Positions 13,670 through 26,939 of a stretch of DNA of 64,000 bases are shown in pieces. This DNA is from Epiperipatus broadwayi (lineage: Eukaryota; Onychophora; Udeonychophora; Euonychophora; Peripatidae). The DNA is taken from contig JAQFVV010000320.1 of the NCBI GenBank assembly GCA_028023455.1, positions 62,001 through 126,000 of the forward strand. Reading direction: 5' to 3'. The notes beneath the pieces were generated by a model, which searched no databases, had not been told where the DNA came from, and worked only from the letters and a program-made list of their open reading frames with translations. Made by a program: the position numbers and the translations under genes. Numbering within the stretch: position 1 is the stretch's first letter; each line of letters opens with the position of its first letter.

Positions 13670-15060
13670 CTCCAAATTCCATATATTTCTATTTTATTAT
13701 TGTATATTAAACAAGTTATTTTATAAATACATACTTTTAGCATGCACCTGTTCACCATAAACACTTTTTAACAAATATATAAATGATCATTGATCTTTTT
13801 TTTATTAAATTTAAAATTACTGAATTTTATTAAATTTCAGGTAGTCATTGAATTTAAAATTCAAATATATCTATAAAGTTTTTAGGTAAGCATTAATAAT
13901 ATTCATCTTAATTATTTACATCTTTTTATTCATGTATTGAAATCTTATTTTCTTTTTAGAACATGTAAATGGCATTCGCTTTTTAAAAAGTTCATTCTAT
14001 GGATACAGATATTGGAAGAAAAAACTTATGCTTATAGCTCTAGATTACACTTCAATCATTTACGTTTTTTGAATAATATATAATTTTTGATTAAAAAGTT
14101 AAAAATGTAAAAAACATTATTATTATTAAGCAACAACGAAAATGCAAAATAGCTTTTCAAAATTAATCACACTGCTAAGTAAGATTATATCAAAGCAAAT
14201 TCAAAAATCCAAGTCATTTTTTTTACAAATTAACAAAGTGAAAAAAAACCCTAGAAAAAAATTCATTATAAATAACAATCCACTAATTAAACCATTAGTA
14301 AAAAAAAATAATTATACACTCAAGACAATTTGTATAAATTTGTATGGATATTCATTAGAAAACATTTATAATAAAAACATCATTGAAAATTATAGCCAAA
14401 AGAGGCCTAAAGATAAACGTAGTTTCTAAAAATAAACCATATATCATGCTGATTGTATGGTATCTGAGACTAAACTAATTAAGAAATTTTATCTCAGATA
14501 TTTTCAATAAAGATTATCAAAATAAAGATTATAATATAGTTAAGGAGAAATTAGTAATTCAGACACCAATAATCATAATGACATAACAAAAAAAAACTGT
14601 AATGGTAAACTATCTGCAATTAAAAAGTAGTAGCTGATGTAAAAACTTAATAAAGTTCACAATGCATTTTTAAAACAGATGGTGGAATAAATTGTTGGTG
14701 AGGTCAAATTATTACAAATATTATTGTGTCATCATAATATTCTATTACTCATTTGACTTGCATTTGAATGAAAACTTTATATATATATATATTTATATAT
14801 ATATTAACCCATTTAGCCTTGAGCATTATTACCCTTATTATTTAGATAATTCTTTGGGTGCAATTTGAAAATTATAATTGCAGTTTGTAATGTTATAATT
14901 GACTATTTACTAGTCTGCATTCAGAGCAGGTTATATTAACTGTTTAAAGAGGTTTATTTAAATTTCTTTGTATCAATAATTTCATTCTCTGTGATCAAGT
15001 TGCAATCTTCAGTGTCTATATAAGTATATTGGATCACATATAAAAGTGGAATTCCACCTC
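13670..15060. other. AT-rich DNA with an unrecognised 95-codon frame
   Basis: The plus-strand frame 14142-14429 encodes a very basic, Lys/Asn/Ile-rich peptide with no recognised domain. Its composition follows the local AT bias, and no promoter, splice or neighbouring exon evidence supports it, so I do not call a gene. A TA microsatellite sits near 14780. Confidence 0.4.
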
Positions 15061-15064
15061 TATT

Positions 15065-15165
15065 GTTAAAAGGTACATTGACAACAGTTTGAAATTATTG
15101 ATTATTATTGATATTGGGATTGTCTAAGTGTTGACTGGCTTTTAATGATATATATGTATATTCAT
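15065..15165 (+). repeat. Family C repeat, single copy
   Basis: Contains TTGACAACAGTTTGAAATTA, then GATATTGGGATTGTCTAAGT, then TTGACTGG before a TA-rich tail. The same order occurs at 32357-32450, and as an inverted pair at 43193-43390. All copies end in the same TTGACTGGTTT-like block followed by TA repeats, which is reminiscent of a retroposon tail. Confidence 0.65.
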
Positions 15166-16185
15166 GGTATGTATTTATATAATTTAATCACATTGTATGT
15201 AATATGAAATGTGAAATTGTAAGTTCTATATTGCTTTGTAATCTAATAATACTACAGTATAAATGAAAGAAATAAAGCAATAATTAGAATTCCAAGATGC
15301 TATACAATGAAAAAATAAATTCACTATCATAAGCAAACATCAATATGACCCTTCAGTAAATAAGACCTTAATTAACCATCCATTTCTTTTATGAAAATAA
15401 ATACTGACAACATGCAAGATAGAAAAAAAACTGAAAGCCTCTTTTTGAAAATATTTATTAATGACATGAAAAAATATAGTTAATATCTATATGCCATCTG
15501 GCACATTAATAAGAACTTAAATTGAAATTTTAAATGTTAAAGATTTGATGTTCCATCTAAGTTTAATTTAGCTTCTGGTCTGAAAGATTTTGGGTGCATT
15601 TGCACTAGTCGAATTTGTTGAACATATGTTCTCTTTCTTTGATTTTGTATTTCTATTCTAAAATTATCACATTAAAAATTATAGGAAAAAAGCTGAATCC
15701 TAGGTAAAATATTCAAGACAAAAGAATTTATTTTATTTCTAAGAAAGCATCATCTAGTTTATGCCAGAATATTTTTTAATAACTTTTGATTTAAATAATC
15801 ATTTTTTCAGCAAGAAACTAACTTTAGAGATGTAATTAGTATAATATTTGCTAATGCAGTTATCTCAAATACTTGAAAAAATAATATTATTTTTTTTAAA
15901 AAAAAAAACAACAACAAAATCTTGGGTGAATTCCATATTAATGTAAGTTGAGAGATATCAATATTAATTATTTTAAAAGTGGCTTTCTCTAAATATGAAA
16001 ACATTGAGCTTTCTTTTTATAAATTAAGATGCTAGCATGAAAAAGCTTGATTTTAACAGCAACATATCTTAATATTTCATACTGAAAACTGCATTGAAAC
16101 ATCCAAAAATTAAAAAAAAATCCAGAACATATGTAGAATTAAATTTTTCTCCTTTTCTCTCTCTCTCTCTATATATATATATACA
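15166..16185. other. AT-rich DNA, nothing recognised
   Basis: No shared repeat, RNA gene or motif-bearing frame was found. A poly(T)/poly(A) junction near 15895 and a CT/TA microsatellite near 16160 are the only structures. Confidence 0.45.
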
Positions 16186-16191
16186 CACCCA

Positions 16192-16310
16192 CAGAGGATT
16201 TAAACAGCTTTCAAACTCCCTTCAGCTATCCACTCCATCTCATATCTACATGGATAACTACACACATATGAAAAGATAAATTATCATCAGTATAAGTATT
16301 TTGAATATCA
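16192..16310 (-). repeat. Family B repeat fragment
   Basis: GATTTAAACAGCTTTCAAAC, then CCCTTCAGCTATCCACTCCA, then a block mirroring the 'tgtggtcatgtg' segment, match the outer arm of the family B copy at 2060-2620. Only the end with the tRNA T-arm-like sequence is present. Confidence 0.6.
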
Positions 16311-16779
16311 GTAAATGATATTTCCTAACAATTACTTTACTCATTACAAGATTTTTGTCAGAACTGTATAGTAAATTAAAGTAGTTCAAAACTAAATCTA
16401 AACTAATAATGAAAAATTACAACTATTAATAACTCATCCAAGGATTAATGTCAAATATATATTCAATCAGAAGATAATACTGACATTTCTATTCAAGAGG
16501 GGGAAAACTATTTTTTTCAGAAGATTCACAAATGCAAAAGATGACACCCTAATTCAGTAAAAAACATCAAAAGGCATTCACATGGTAAGCAGTTTGAAAT
16601 GTAACAATTGCACATAACTTAACATGAGAAAAATAAAAGTTCTCACTGATCTAAACATATAGATAAGTATAGAAGTCAGTTGTAAATTATTATGGTCATT
16701 GTAACTTAAAAAAGAAAAAGAAACAGCTCTAGAAATAACTTTTGTAATGATTATTCAAACCAAATATGTTCATATATAA

Positions 16780-17690
16780 AAAATGCTAGACTTCTGTTTA
16801 TTTGATATTTTGCAATGCTCTTTTAATATCTTCAAAAGTAAACTTTTCTTTTTGAAATACTTTAACACCATGTCTAAATATACTTCACCAAAGTATTCTA
16901 CTATCATATTTTCCCAATAGATAAATCAATAGAGTAATTCCTTAGAATATTTTTGACATAATACTTATAACATAGATGGGGTTTACATCTCATATGTAAA
17001 CTATACTGAAATTCATTATAAAACTTCTTTTTAGAAAGTCTAGCATTAGTCCTTCATTTTACATGCCCAATTCAACAAAGATGTGATTTTATAATAGTAG
17101 ATACTAGTATCTCATTCATTAAGTAGAATGGCATATTATTTGGTATATGATCTTACAATTGTATTTTTAAAATATTATAAAGCATCCATAAATGTAACAT
17201 CCCTAATGCCTTTATATTGGCCTGATAGTGTGCCCAAGTCTTACTTATATACAGTAAATTAGGTGCTATAACAGTTCTATATACAGTTAATTTATTTTAC
17301 TATGAATTCTCTATGTTTTAACTTCTTAAAAACAAAAGTAACACATTGGATTCTGTGTTATAACATCTAAGTCATCATTTTACTTATAAAACTAATAAGA
17401 TATTTAAATCAGTTTACATTTTCAAATTGATATTCATTTAAGCTAAAAGTTTTTGAGAACTTTTCTTTCAATTGCAGGATGATTAAAAAACCTTGAGTTT
17501 TTAAATATTAATTATTAAACTACAGTCATTATTAAATGTTGCATTCCAAACATTAAGTACACTTTTTAAATTGTCTTTGGGACTGGAAAAAATAATGCAA
17601 TCATTAGCAAATTGTAAATCCTGAATCCAAGAAAATGAAATTCTTGTCTTTGCTTCTAATTGATTGAAATTGAAAATGTTCACCAATGTG
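16780..17690 (-). pseudogene. RTE/Jockey-type LINE remnant, RT motif to C-terminus
   Basis: Read on the minus strand, the frame ending near 17501 gives WIQDLQFANDCIIFSS. This is the reverse transcriptase catalytic block with the usual FADD changed to FAND (17600-17611). Further along, toward lower coordinates, shifted frames give YRTVIAPNLLYISKTW (family 'YRxVVxPxLLYGCETW'), YQANIKALGMLHLW, and then FYNEFQYSLHMRCKPHLCYK and RNYSIDLSI near the end. The order matches ORF2 of RTE/Jockey-type elements. Stops, frame changes and the D-to-N change in the active site mean it is dead. The 5' part is missing. Confidence 0.75.
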
Positions 17691-17699
17691 TCACATCTT

Positions 17700-20600
17700 G
17701 ATCCCTATTTCATTAAGTCACCTATAAGCAGTTCAAACAACAATTATCATGAAATCTTAAAAAAAACATAAAGGAAAATTCTTTTATTAAAGCCAAAACA
17801 CCAACTTCGTATTTGGACTAGGATTTTAATCACATGTGCAACACAGTAAGTTATAATGATCACAATCTTATATCAAGTTACAGAGATAGATTAAAATTTG
17901 AAAATGAAAGGAATGTTAAACTCCACATCATTGTTTAAATAATGTGTTGTAAAGCTGACATAATCTTAGATTTTCCTTTATTAACTATATATTTATTATT
18001 TATATTAAATTGTTAAAATAAAATATTTTTAGTATTACAATATTAGGCTGTATTTATAATTAGAATCTTAATAAAGACTCCAATACTACAAAGTGTTACT
18101 CAATATAGCTAAAAATGTAACTTCAAAAATTAGAGTTTTTGAGATTAAATAACCAAATGACATCCATAATAATGTGAAATCATTGGATCAATAAACTATC
18201 CAAGTATTAGTACACTGTTCTCTCTTGTTTGGATTTCCTTCTTCTTAATAGAATAATCAATCTGACAAATTATCTTAAAAGACTGAATATCTAAATCCAC
18301 ACTGATGTTAAATTTTCAGCATTTGTTTATTTCATTATAAGATTATTAAAATGTTTGCAAATTGGCTCTACTGCGTGAAGTTAAACTATTAGACATATTG
18401 GTATTTTTATGTGTTTAAAATCATTTGTTAAATTGATTATCCTTATAAGAATTGGGGAATACAAATGGGTTCATTTTAGGTTTGCAAAGGCTAAATCTGA
18501 CAATAAAGTGCAATGTAATGTTCTAAGTCAAACTGGGGCTATAACCTCATGGGGGTCATGAATCTTGTCAAGGGAAATTTTGAAAAATAAATTTCTAATT
18601 TTTAAATTACAAATAGATAATTAGATTAATTTTTATATGCAGATATATTTTTTAAATTTTAATGTGAAAATTTATATATTACACTATGTAGCACAACCCA
18701 ATAATCACACTGTTCATTGTACAATTCATAGCTATCTCTAATATGCTGCTTTTTGTTGATGTAAAGCATTATCAGAAGTTTCTATGACAATTAATTACAT
18801 AAAAAGTAATGCCAATAATCAAGACCATCAAATTTTATGTCAAGAGATAGATTCCAAATATGAATTTCTTTTAATTGCACAGAATTAAGATGTGTATCCC
18901 AAGCAAAGTTTTAAAAAGAATTTTCTTATTAAAAGATAAATTATGAATTTTTTTCTTAGTAAAAATTCCATATTAACAACTCATTTTTTTCAAAATTGAA
19001 TATCAAGTATTTCACCTGATATTGATTTTTTTGTGTAGCAATATGTCAACAAATCCATTACATTAAATTGTTATTAAAATCTCTTTTGTTATATTATTCA
19101 ATTTTTGTTTTAATTATTATTATTGAATTTTGTGTTTTATATTTCATGGTCTTAAGATTAATATTTGTATAGAGATGAATCATCATTTTATATTACATAA
19201 TCATACAAAAATATGCACATACACACACAAGCCATTCTGGAAAATAAAATCTTGATTAATTCTTATATATATATATACTGGTATATAAATATTTTGAGGT
19301 GGATAGTATATTTTTTATTTTAGAAAAACTATAACTCATACTATTTTATGTTATAGCAATATTATAAAACTGCAAACACAAATGGTTCTAATTGCTCCCA
19401 TAGTATTAAATAATTTTACATCAAAAAATGAAAAATTTAATTTAAATGCAAGGGAAATTTCATTCCGTTTTTTGATGACATTGTAACAAAAATATTACAT
19501 CTGTGGGGTAAGAAAGAAAGAGACTTTATTTTACATGGCCATACTTTGGATGCCAAAATGTAACAGATTATAGTATCTTATTAAAATTTGGGAAGCAACA
19601 ATAAATAAAACTGTGTATATTAGTTTTTTTTAGCTCAAGTAGCATGACTTTATTGATCTCATTTTATGATTCAGTAAAAACAATAAATATTATCATAATA
19701 AATCATTATTCAAACTTATTTAACATGATGGTAGCCAAAATACTATGCATAATAATTTAAGACAAGAAGATCAAAAGTAATTATATGTAATTATTAAGTT
19801 TGTAGCTTAACTTACATGACTATTTTAAATGTAAATTCAGGACATACTACTATAACTTTAACTTTCCCCACAAATGAATTTATAATCATATAGTGCCAAT
19901 GAGCCTATACATTGATGAGTATTTTATTTGGTAGATAGATAAATCAATCGATTATATGATGGTTAGTTTCGAATATGTGAATCAACACTTCATAAATATT
20001 GTAATTTGTAGAATAGGTAAACCAAATGATGCTTTCATTAATAATAATATATAAGTTCATTAAGAGAATAACCCAAATTAAAAATTATAAATTTAAAATA
20101 GTCCATTATATTATTATAATCTACTCTGGATATGTTGCAATAATTAAGTTGTGATCTACACTTCAACTACTATTTAAACATATACATTTCATAATTAAAA
20201 CAAAGAGTTAGTACATACAATCTTTCAGCAATAAAAACATCTTTTTTTAAATATATCTTTTATATCTTTTAGATCAAATAAAACTTTCATCACAAATACT
20301 TACATATATTAAAAAAAAAAAAATTAAATATTAATTATGCATTTAATTTTAAATTATTTTACTAAAAATATTAATGTTGATTAACTTGATCTATTTATTA
20401 AGTTCATATTAAATAATATAATAAACTGTATTGTTATTTTAGATTTTAAAAGAAAAAAATTCAAATAGATATCAGTTAATATTATTATATATTTTTTAAA
20501 AACATTGAAAATAGGGTAAAGGTTAATTTAATGACGAATTCTCAGAAATCATTTATTTATGCTAGGGTCTATTACTATGGTCAACATCTTTAACATTCTC

Positions 20601-22230
20601 TAATTACTGATTGATTTTTCCGTGATGTTTTCAATAACCTTCCCAACACAGAATTACTGTCATTTGAAAGATAAAACTGATCAATGAAAATAGAATCCTT
20701 CAATAACCAAACAGTAGCATCAAAATAATAACATAAATAAATGTTCATAAGATAAAAATAAGATCCATAAAATGTTATATGTCAAACTAAATGATTATTT
20801 TTAATAATTTACCTCAGTTGCTTCATTGACTATTTTTGAAAATTTTCCTTTTACACTTTTTCTGAAACATGATCTCTTGATGGGTGGCTTATTCCAAGAG
20901 TTTAAATAACTCATCTGTCATTAATAAGCAAGTAACTCCATTGACACTAGAAACAACAATTTTAGGACATAAGATCCTCAGGGTACAGAAGGACTGAGTT
21001 TTATCCTAAGTTATTTATCCAAAAAATATATACCTCATTAAATGGCCATTGAAGGTTAACACTGATCATTTAATTTTTTTGTCATTGGTGTATTTGTTCA
21101 AAACAAGGTAGATAAATTAATATTCATTGTAGGTAAAAAGTAAAAAAAAATTGTGTTATTAATGCCGTTTTTCCTTAGTTTTCTAGGAATATTCTACCAA
21201 GATTAATTTCCTTATATTAACTTAAAAAATGAACAAAATTAAACTATTGTAGAACATTTTAATTGATAACATATATTTAAAGATTTTTTTTTTTAATGCT
21301 TAAATTTAAATTTCAACTCTTCAGTATAATATTATTAATGCAGTAGAAATAACATTTATTATAGTTATGTTAGTTGATATTGAACTTTAATTTCAAAAGA
21401 CAATTTATTAATATAAGTGATCGGCTAATAGGAGAAGGGATTTGAAAAGCAATGAAAGACTAATTGGTGTTAAAAATAAATAAATGCTGCATATTACAAA
21501 CATTAACTTGTTTAAGCTCTAGTTAAGTCTGTGTCATAAAAAAGCATTGTTATGTATCTTTGAGTTTATTAATTTTGTTACCTAATGTTTAGTGGAATCA
21601 AAAAAATTATTATTTATATTATTTAAAAAAATTATTATGCATTGTAATTTTTTTGTTTTTCATATGGGTACTTAACACTACTCATAATATAATACTAATA
21701 ACATCTCTTTGCTTTTGGGACCACAAAAGTATTTGTTTCAGCTTGACATTTCTTTTTTTGTATACCTGTATGCAGTTTCAGTTACTAAGAGTTTTTTTTA
21801 CACAATTAGATTTTAGCAACCACTGAAATATCTACATACTGAAATATGACCAGCTTTATACAGCCAGCGTTTATGCTCAATTTCCATGTAGAAAATTACC
21901 AGATCTCCAAAAATGATTTTTTTATTGATATAACATATATACTTATTTTTAACATATGTTATATACTTTTCTATTAAAAAAATTGATTCATTGAGATCAG
22001 ACTTAAAACTAATACTCTCAGCTGAATAAGATTATTGCTATCATGACCTTGTTTACTGAACATGTTGAATTATTCCAGCACAGATTCTTTAACACCAACA
22101 CTAATATAATTTCTGAGATCATATCAATGATAAGATTAGTGTTATATCATTGTCATAGACTTAATAGTAGAAGCAAAACAATTTTGCTCTGAACAGCATT
22201 TTTTTTATCCCAATCAGTATTTTAATTTAA
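17700..22230. other. 4.5 kb AT-rich stretch, nothing recognised
   Basis: I searched both strands for motif-bearing frames, tRNA-like folds and the repeat families seen elsewhere, and found none. TA microsatellites occur near 19265 and 18660. This is the longest featureless stretch in the window; unrecognised exons cannot be excluded by eye. Confidence 0.4.
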
Positions 22231-22235
22231 ACCTA

Positions 22236-22601
22236 AATAATTTTTAATACAATTAAACACAGCCATTCAAGCTATTAATAAATGTTTATTTACATATGTT
22301 TAAGCTTCATTTGAGAGTGACGTTCAGTAAATTCTAGGTAATTTCGTCGACGTCATTTACTCGGATATCATAGACAGTTGTTTAAAGTGAGTGATCTATT
22401 CTCACACTTTCACTTCCAATACTTAAGATTTGCCCATATATATATACATTTGGGTCGGATTGAATAAGTGGATTCATTTTATTCTTTCCTAAATACTATA
22501 TCTTGTGTTGGGAGTGGAATTTATTCATTTATTATTTACACTCAGAAAAAGCGCTTGCATAATAGCTTGAATGGCTGTGTTTAATTGTATTAAAAATTAT
22601 T
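22236..22601. mobile_element. Non-autonomous element with 41 bp perfect inverted repeats
   Basis: Bases 22236-22276 and 22561-22601 are perfect 41 bp reverse complements (left arm begins AATAATTTTTAATACAATTA). The enclosed 284 bp has unusual CpG-containing sequence for this region (for example TTTCGTCGACGTCATTTACT near 22345) and does not look like flanking DNA. The perfection of the arms suggests a young insertion or gene-conversion-maintained ends. The block AAACCTAAATA occurs on both sides (near 22230 and 22633) in direct orientation, a possible remnant of a duplicated target, though not exactly at the arm ends. The element family was not identified. Confidence 0.65.
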
Positions 22602-22604
22602 AAG

Positions 22605-22970
22605 CAGAGCGCTATATAAATAAATGTTTATTTAAACCTAAATAGAATATTTTTGGAACAAATTGCATGCCATATTAGGAAGAATAGCTCCTGCTGGTAG
22701 TAGCATTTCTTAAACAAAAAAACAATGTAAATCAATTTCTGATAATATTTTCTAAGATATAATAAAAAAGAATGCCCCGAAAATTTGGTTGTAAATTTAA
22801 AAGATATGCATTACAATGCTTTTTAGATTGCAGGAGAGAAAAATGGAAAATTAGACTTATTTAAAAATAAGCAAGAACATAAATTTTGATATGTCAGAAA
22901 TTTTTGGCAATTTTATTTACTTAGAAATGATGTAACAAATTGGAAAAAAAATATTTGAAATGAATTATAT
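22605..22970. other. AT-rich DNA, nothing recognised
   Basis: No repeat or coding motif was seen in this short stretch between the inverted-repeat element and the family B fragment. Confidence 0.45.
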
Positions 22971-22974
22971 TTTT

Positions 22975-23070
22975 CACATAAGTGTGGCCATGTGTTTTGG
23001 TTATATGGAATGGAGTGGATAGCTGAAGGGAGCTTGAAAGTCTGTGTTCAAATCCCCTATAATTAAAATA
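22975..23070 (+). repeat. Family B repeat fragment
   Basis: Matches the plus-orientation arm of family B: a 'gtggccatgtgttttggttat' type block, GGATAGCTGAAGGGAGCTTG, then GTCTGTGTTCAAATCCCC, which is a good match to a tRNA T-arm. It is immediately followed by a degenerate tetranucleotide tract. Confidence 0.6.
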
Positions 23071-23109
23071 GTTATTTCTACTCAGATCAATATGGCATGA
23101 GAGTCTTTG

Positions 23110-23582
23110 GTAGGAATTATCTTCCTATCTATCTATATATTTACATGTCTCCTATTTCTATCTACAACTTTTTTATTCATCCATTTATCTATCCATATCC
23201 AAATATATGTTTAACATTTTATAATTTATTTTGTCTATTTGTTCATCCATCCCCTATTTATCAGTCAGGCTGTACCTTTATTTATTTATGCAGCTACCTA
23301 AATATCTACTGATTATGTAATCAAAATATTGTTCATCTAGATGTCTATGAATTCATCCATCTGTCTGTTTATGTGCCTAATCTAATTTCAATTCATCCAT
23401 TTACCTCTTTATTTAGCTACTTACCAAGTGACTTTCCTATTCTATTTACCTATTCATTATTCTATCATCTATTTGTTTACCTATATATTTATTTGTCTAT
23501 TATGTTATCCATTTATTTATTGGCTTATCTGTTTGCTGTCTGTCTCACCTATAAACTGCCTATGTATGTTATTACAATAGTT
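23110..23582. repeat. Degenerate TATC/ATCC tetranucleotide tract
   Basis: About 470 bp of pyrimidine-biased sequence built from interrupted CTAT, TCAT, TTAT and CATC words (CTATCTATCTATAT, ATTCATCCATTT and similar). Both open frames crossing it (23097-23312 and 23373-23591) encode Tyr/Ile/Pro/Leu low-complexity peptides and are explained by the repeat. It is probably an old tetranucleotide microsatellite blurred by substitution. Confidence 0.75.
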
Positions 23583-23584
23583 TG

Positions 23585-25955
23585 GAATTAACGCTGCTGT
23601 GACATGATCGTCCGGATCCGGCCATAATTATTATAACTTTGCGAATATGATACAAAACGCATAAACTTTTGAAAAAAAAAAACCCCGAAATCTTAAAATA
23701 AGACAGTATTAACTATTCACTATATTGGAAGTAGTAAAGCAAGATAGAAATTATTAAAGCAAAAATTTGCTTGATCTTTCTGAAGAAAAAAAAAGTTTTG
23801 ACAACGAGTCTTATAATAGCCAATGGATAAACAACTATACTGTTTACAATATATATATACTCAACACACATATATTAAAATTACGCATATATATTTGCTC
23901 GAAAACTAACAAATTTTGATTTCGAAACAGTTTTAGTTAAACGTACATTGTTATTATGCTATTTATTAAGGATATAGTTTAAATAATTGTATCATCCTGT
24001 CATGCGAATTTATTAATTTACTATGTATTTTGTTTAATTTTTTGTTACTAGGATGTAGCGTTTTAAATAAACAGCTTGTTGAAATAGTAATAGAAAGAAA
24101 GTATGCAACTCGTGATTTATATCTGTTATAATAATATTTATCAGCACTTTTATTGTTCATCCAACAATTTGTTTGTAATAGTAACTCAAAAAATATTTTG
24201 ATCTCTCCATTCGAGCATAATTCAGTTCGTAGAATATATTTATATATTGAGATATAATCGAATGTTGTTTTAATTCTGATACCTTTTTCTTGCTATGAGC
24301 TCACGTCTTAATTAATAAAGTTAATTTAAAATGTATTTATTTGGACTAATTCTATTTATTTCTCTTTTTATTATAATTTTGCTAATATAAAGATAATATA
24401 TATTTAAAAAAATTGTGATGCATGTTTTGTGCTTCTACTTCTCATATTCAAATCCATTAGTTTTTTTTTATATATATAAAGCTGACGACTTCCAGACTGT
24501 TTTAGGATTTATTTTTAAATGGCCAATCCATGATTAACACAGAAAGACAACTAATTACTGGTTAGTAAGGTGACGTCTAACTCTTAGTTAAAGGCCAAAA
24601 CAAGAAAACTATTAAAATCTTTATCAACTAACTGTTAAATAGCCTGGTGAGAATTAAGGATGTTTAAGAGGCCTTTGTTTGTAATGTCCAATTTAGTTTT
24701 TTTTTTTTATCTTTTTCTTTATATATATATTTATTGCTCTCAGTACATTAATCTAGCTTAAAAAAAATCATAGATTTTTGAAAGTAACTTAAAATGATTG
24801 ACTTTATACATATAAATAATAAGAATTTTATATTGCCTAACGTGATGGATTTTTCCTATTATATTTTTTTCTAGACGAATATATTTTTCAATAATCAAAA
24901 ATAGTGATGAAACAGGATTAGAGCAATCATATAATGGTATTTGTTTACTGCAATCATTACTCATAGTTTATTACAGTTAAAATTTTGTAGCAATAAGTTT
25001 ATATCATGACGTAATAAGTATTTACACACAATGTTGTCATCTTCCAATGTTCCAATTTGTACAACTCATGCAGTTGAGTAATAGTTTCAATAACATGAAT
25101 ATAATGTTAGGCATCTTCCATGATTTCACAGTAGTCCCATTTAACATTAGTGAGTGTGTGAGCCCTTTTGGAGCAATGCACAATAACTAATCTTTCCACT
25201 GACATATTTCAGGGAGTATGAAACTTTTTCTATGAGAAATGGCTATTTAAATATGATGTAATTTTATTATACATAAAGTATATGCAGTTCTTATTATAAA
25301 TTTTGGTCTCCACATATTAATAAAGTTATCAAAGAAGTTCTTGTTCAGTTTCCAACTACATGCATTTGTACTTTTATCTTTATTGTATATAGGTATATAT
25401 ATATTCATATATATGAATAAATTGAAGATTGAATAATGCTAGATTAAATTCAAATGTAAACACATACAAACCATTGATAAAATGTTTTAACAGCATTAGC
25501 AGTATTTAGAAACCCAATGTTGAAATCAAGCATCATAGGTAGGAGGAAATCCTCTTACCTATAAGATTGTAAGTTTTTAAGTATGTTAATTTCAAGATTA
25601 TTCTAAACACAGGCATGTCTATAAATAAGCTTTATATATGTAATATGTTTTTAATGGCTTTTACAATCATAGCTTGTTTTAGCTGTATTTTTATATTGGA
25701 TTATTTCCATCATCTAATATGTGTGTTGAATGTCTTTAGAAATGTTTTAATTTTAGTTAAATATTCCAAATGCATTCAACTGTTAGTAATATCACAGCAA
25801 ACAGGTTAGTATATGCACCAACTTTTAGTAATATCAGAGCAAACAAATGTTAGTAATATCACAGCAAACAGGTTAGTATATGCACGTTTCAAGAGGTATT
25901 TTTCTCCCCTCTTTTTCAAGAGTTTCATACTTATGTTTAGAATCAATATATATAT
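23585..25955. other. AT-rich DNA with a short CpG-bearing island and a small duplication
   Basis: The first 75 bases (GATCGTCCGGATCCGGCCAT near 23606) are clearly less AT-rich than the rest. At about 25780-25885 the word GTTAGTAATATCACAGCAAA and the following 'caggttagtatatgcac' occur twice with a diverged third unit between. No gene, RNA or shared transposon was recognised. Confidence 0.45.
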
Positions 25956-26543
25956 ATATACACCAGGGTCTCATTTTTTGCGGTAGATAGGTTCCTCAGA
26001 AAGTGCACACAAAAAAAATCGCACAAAAATAGACTTAACTTACCTTGAAAAATGGGGGATACTTAGTATAATTTTCCAAAAATCGCATAAAAGCAAAGCA
26101 ACAATGTAAAATTACTTTAAAATTCGCATAAAAAAAAATAAAAATAAAATATGACTAATAAAAAATTTCAAATTTGCAAAAAGTTGATACAAGACAAACT
26201 TTTTTATTAACTACAGTATTTAATTTTATTCAAAACAATATATTTTTATGCGTAATTTACATTTTTTTCATGCATGTATGGTATTTTAATTATTATCGCT
26301 ATTTGAGACATCAGATTCATCATGATGTGATGTGATGTTAGGTGCTGTAGCTTCTCCTTAAATGAAGTCAAGAGGAAATACAACTAAAACGTTTTCCAAT
26401 CGCTGTTGATCCTTCCCATTTTGCTAAGTAATCTAAAATTGATATTTTTGTTTCCAAAGAAATTCATTTTCTTGGGTGGTTTTTCCTCTCCATTAAAGTA
26501 AAATAAAAGTTTAAAATAAAAATAAGAACTTAGACTTACAATA

Positions 26544-26551
26544 ATAAAAAG
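26544..26551. repeat. Left copy of 8 bp target-site duplication
   Basis: ATAAAAAG immediately precedes the element end GATAGTTGAGGAGAAA, and is repeated exactly at 31477-31484 directly after the other end. An 8-9 bp duplication is the known length for Merlin-superfamily insertions. Confidence 0.75.
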
Positions 26552-26640
26552 GATAGTTGAGGAGAAACCGTACTGCCACCATCAGATGGCGCTGCGACAC
26601 CATCAACAACCAGCCTGAAACCTGCAAGTGATAAATTTAT

Positions 26641-26935
26641 TTACCAAAGTGGCTCAAAAATAACAAAAAAAACTGTTGAAAGTGGCTCAAAAATAACAAA
26701 TAAAAAAAAAACTGATGAAAGTGGCTCAAAAATGACAAAAAAAAAAAACCGATGAAAGTGGCTCAAAAATGACAAAAAAAAAAACCCCGATGAAAGTGGC
26801 TCAAAAATGACAAAAAAAAACCCCGATGAAAGTGGCTCAAAAATGACAAAAAAAAACCCCCATGAAAGTGGCTCAAAAATGACAAATAAAAAAAAAACGA
26901 TGAAAGTGGCTAACCCCCCCCCCCCAATCAAAATT
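26641..26935. repeat. Left subterminal array, about 8 units of 35 bp
   Basis: Units carry AAAGTGGCTCAAAAATGACA followed by an A-run of variable length and an optional CCCCGATG. About eight units are visible, ending in a C-run (about 26924-26935). The minus-strand open frame 26641-27024 is produced by this array and is not a gene. Confidence 0.85.
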
Positions 26936-26939
26936 TGTT

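Noticed and set aside
14142-14429. 95-codon Lys/Asn-rich frame
   Set aside because: Composition matches local AT bias; no domain, neighbour or regulatory support.
23097-23591. Two Tyr/Ile/Pro-rich frames
   Set aside because: They translate the degenerate tetranucleotide tract.
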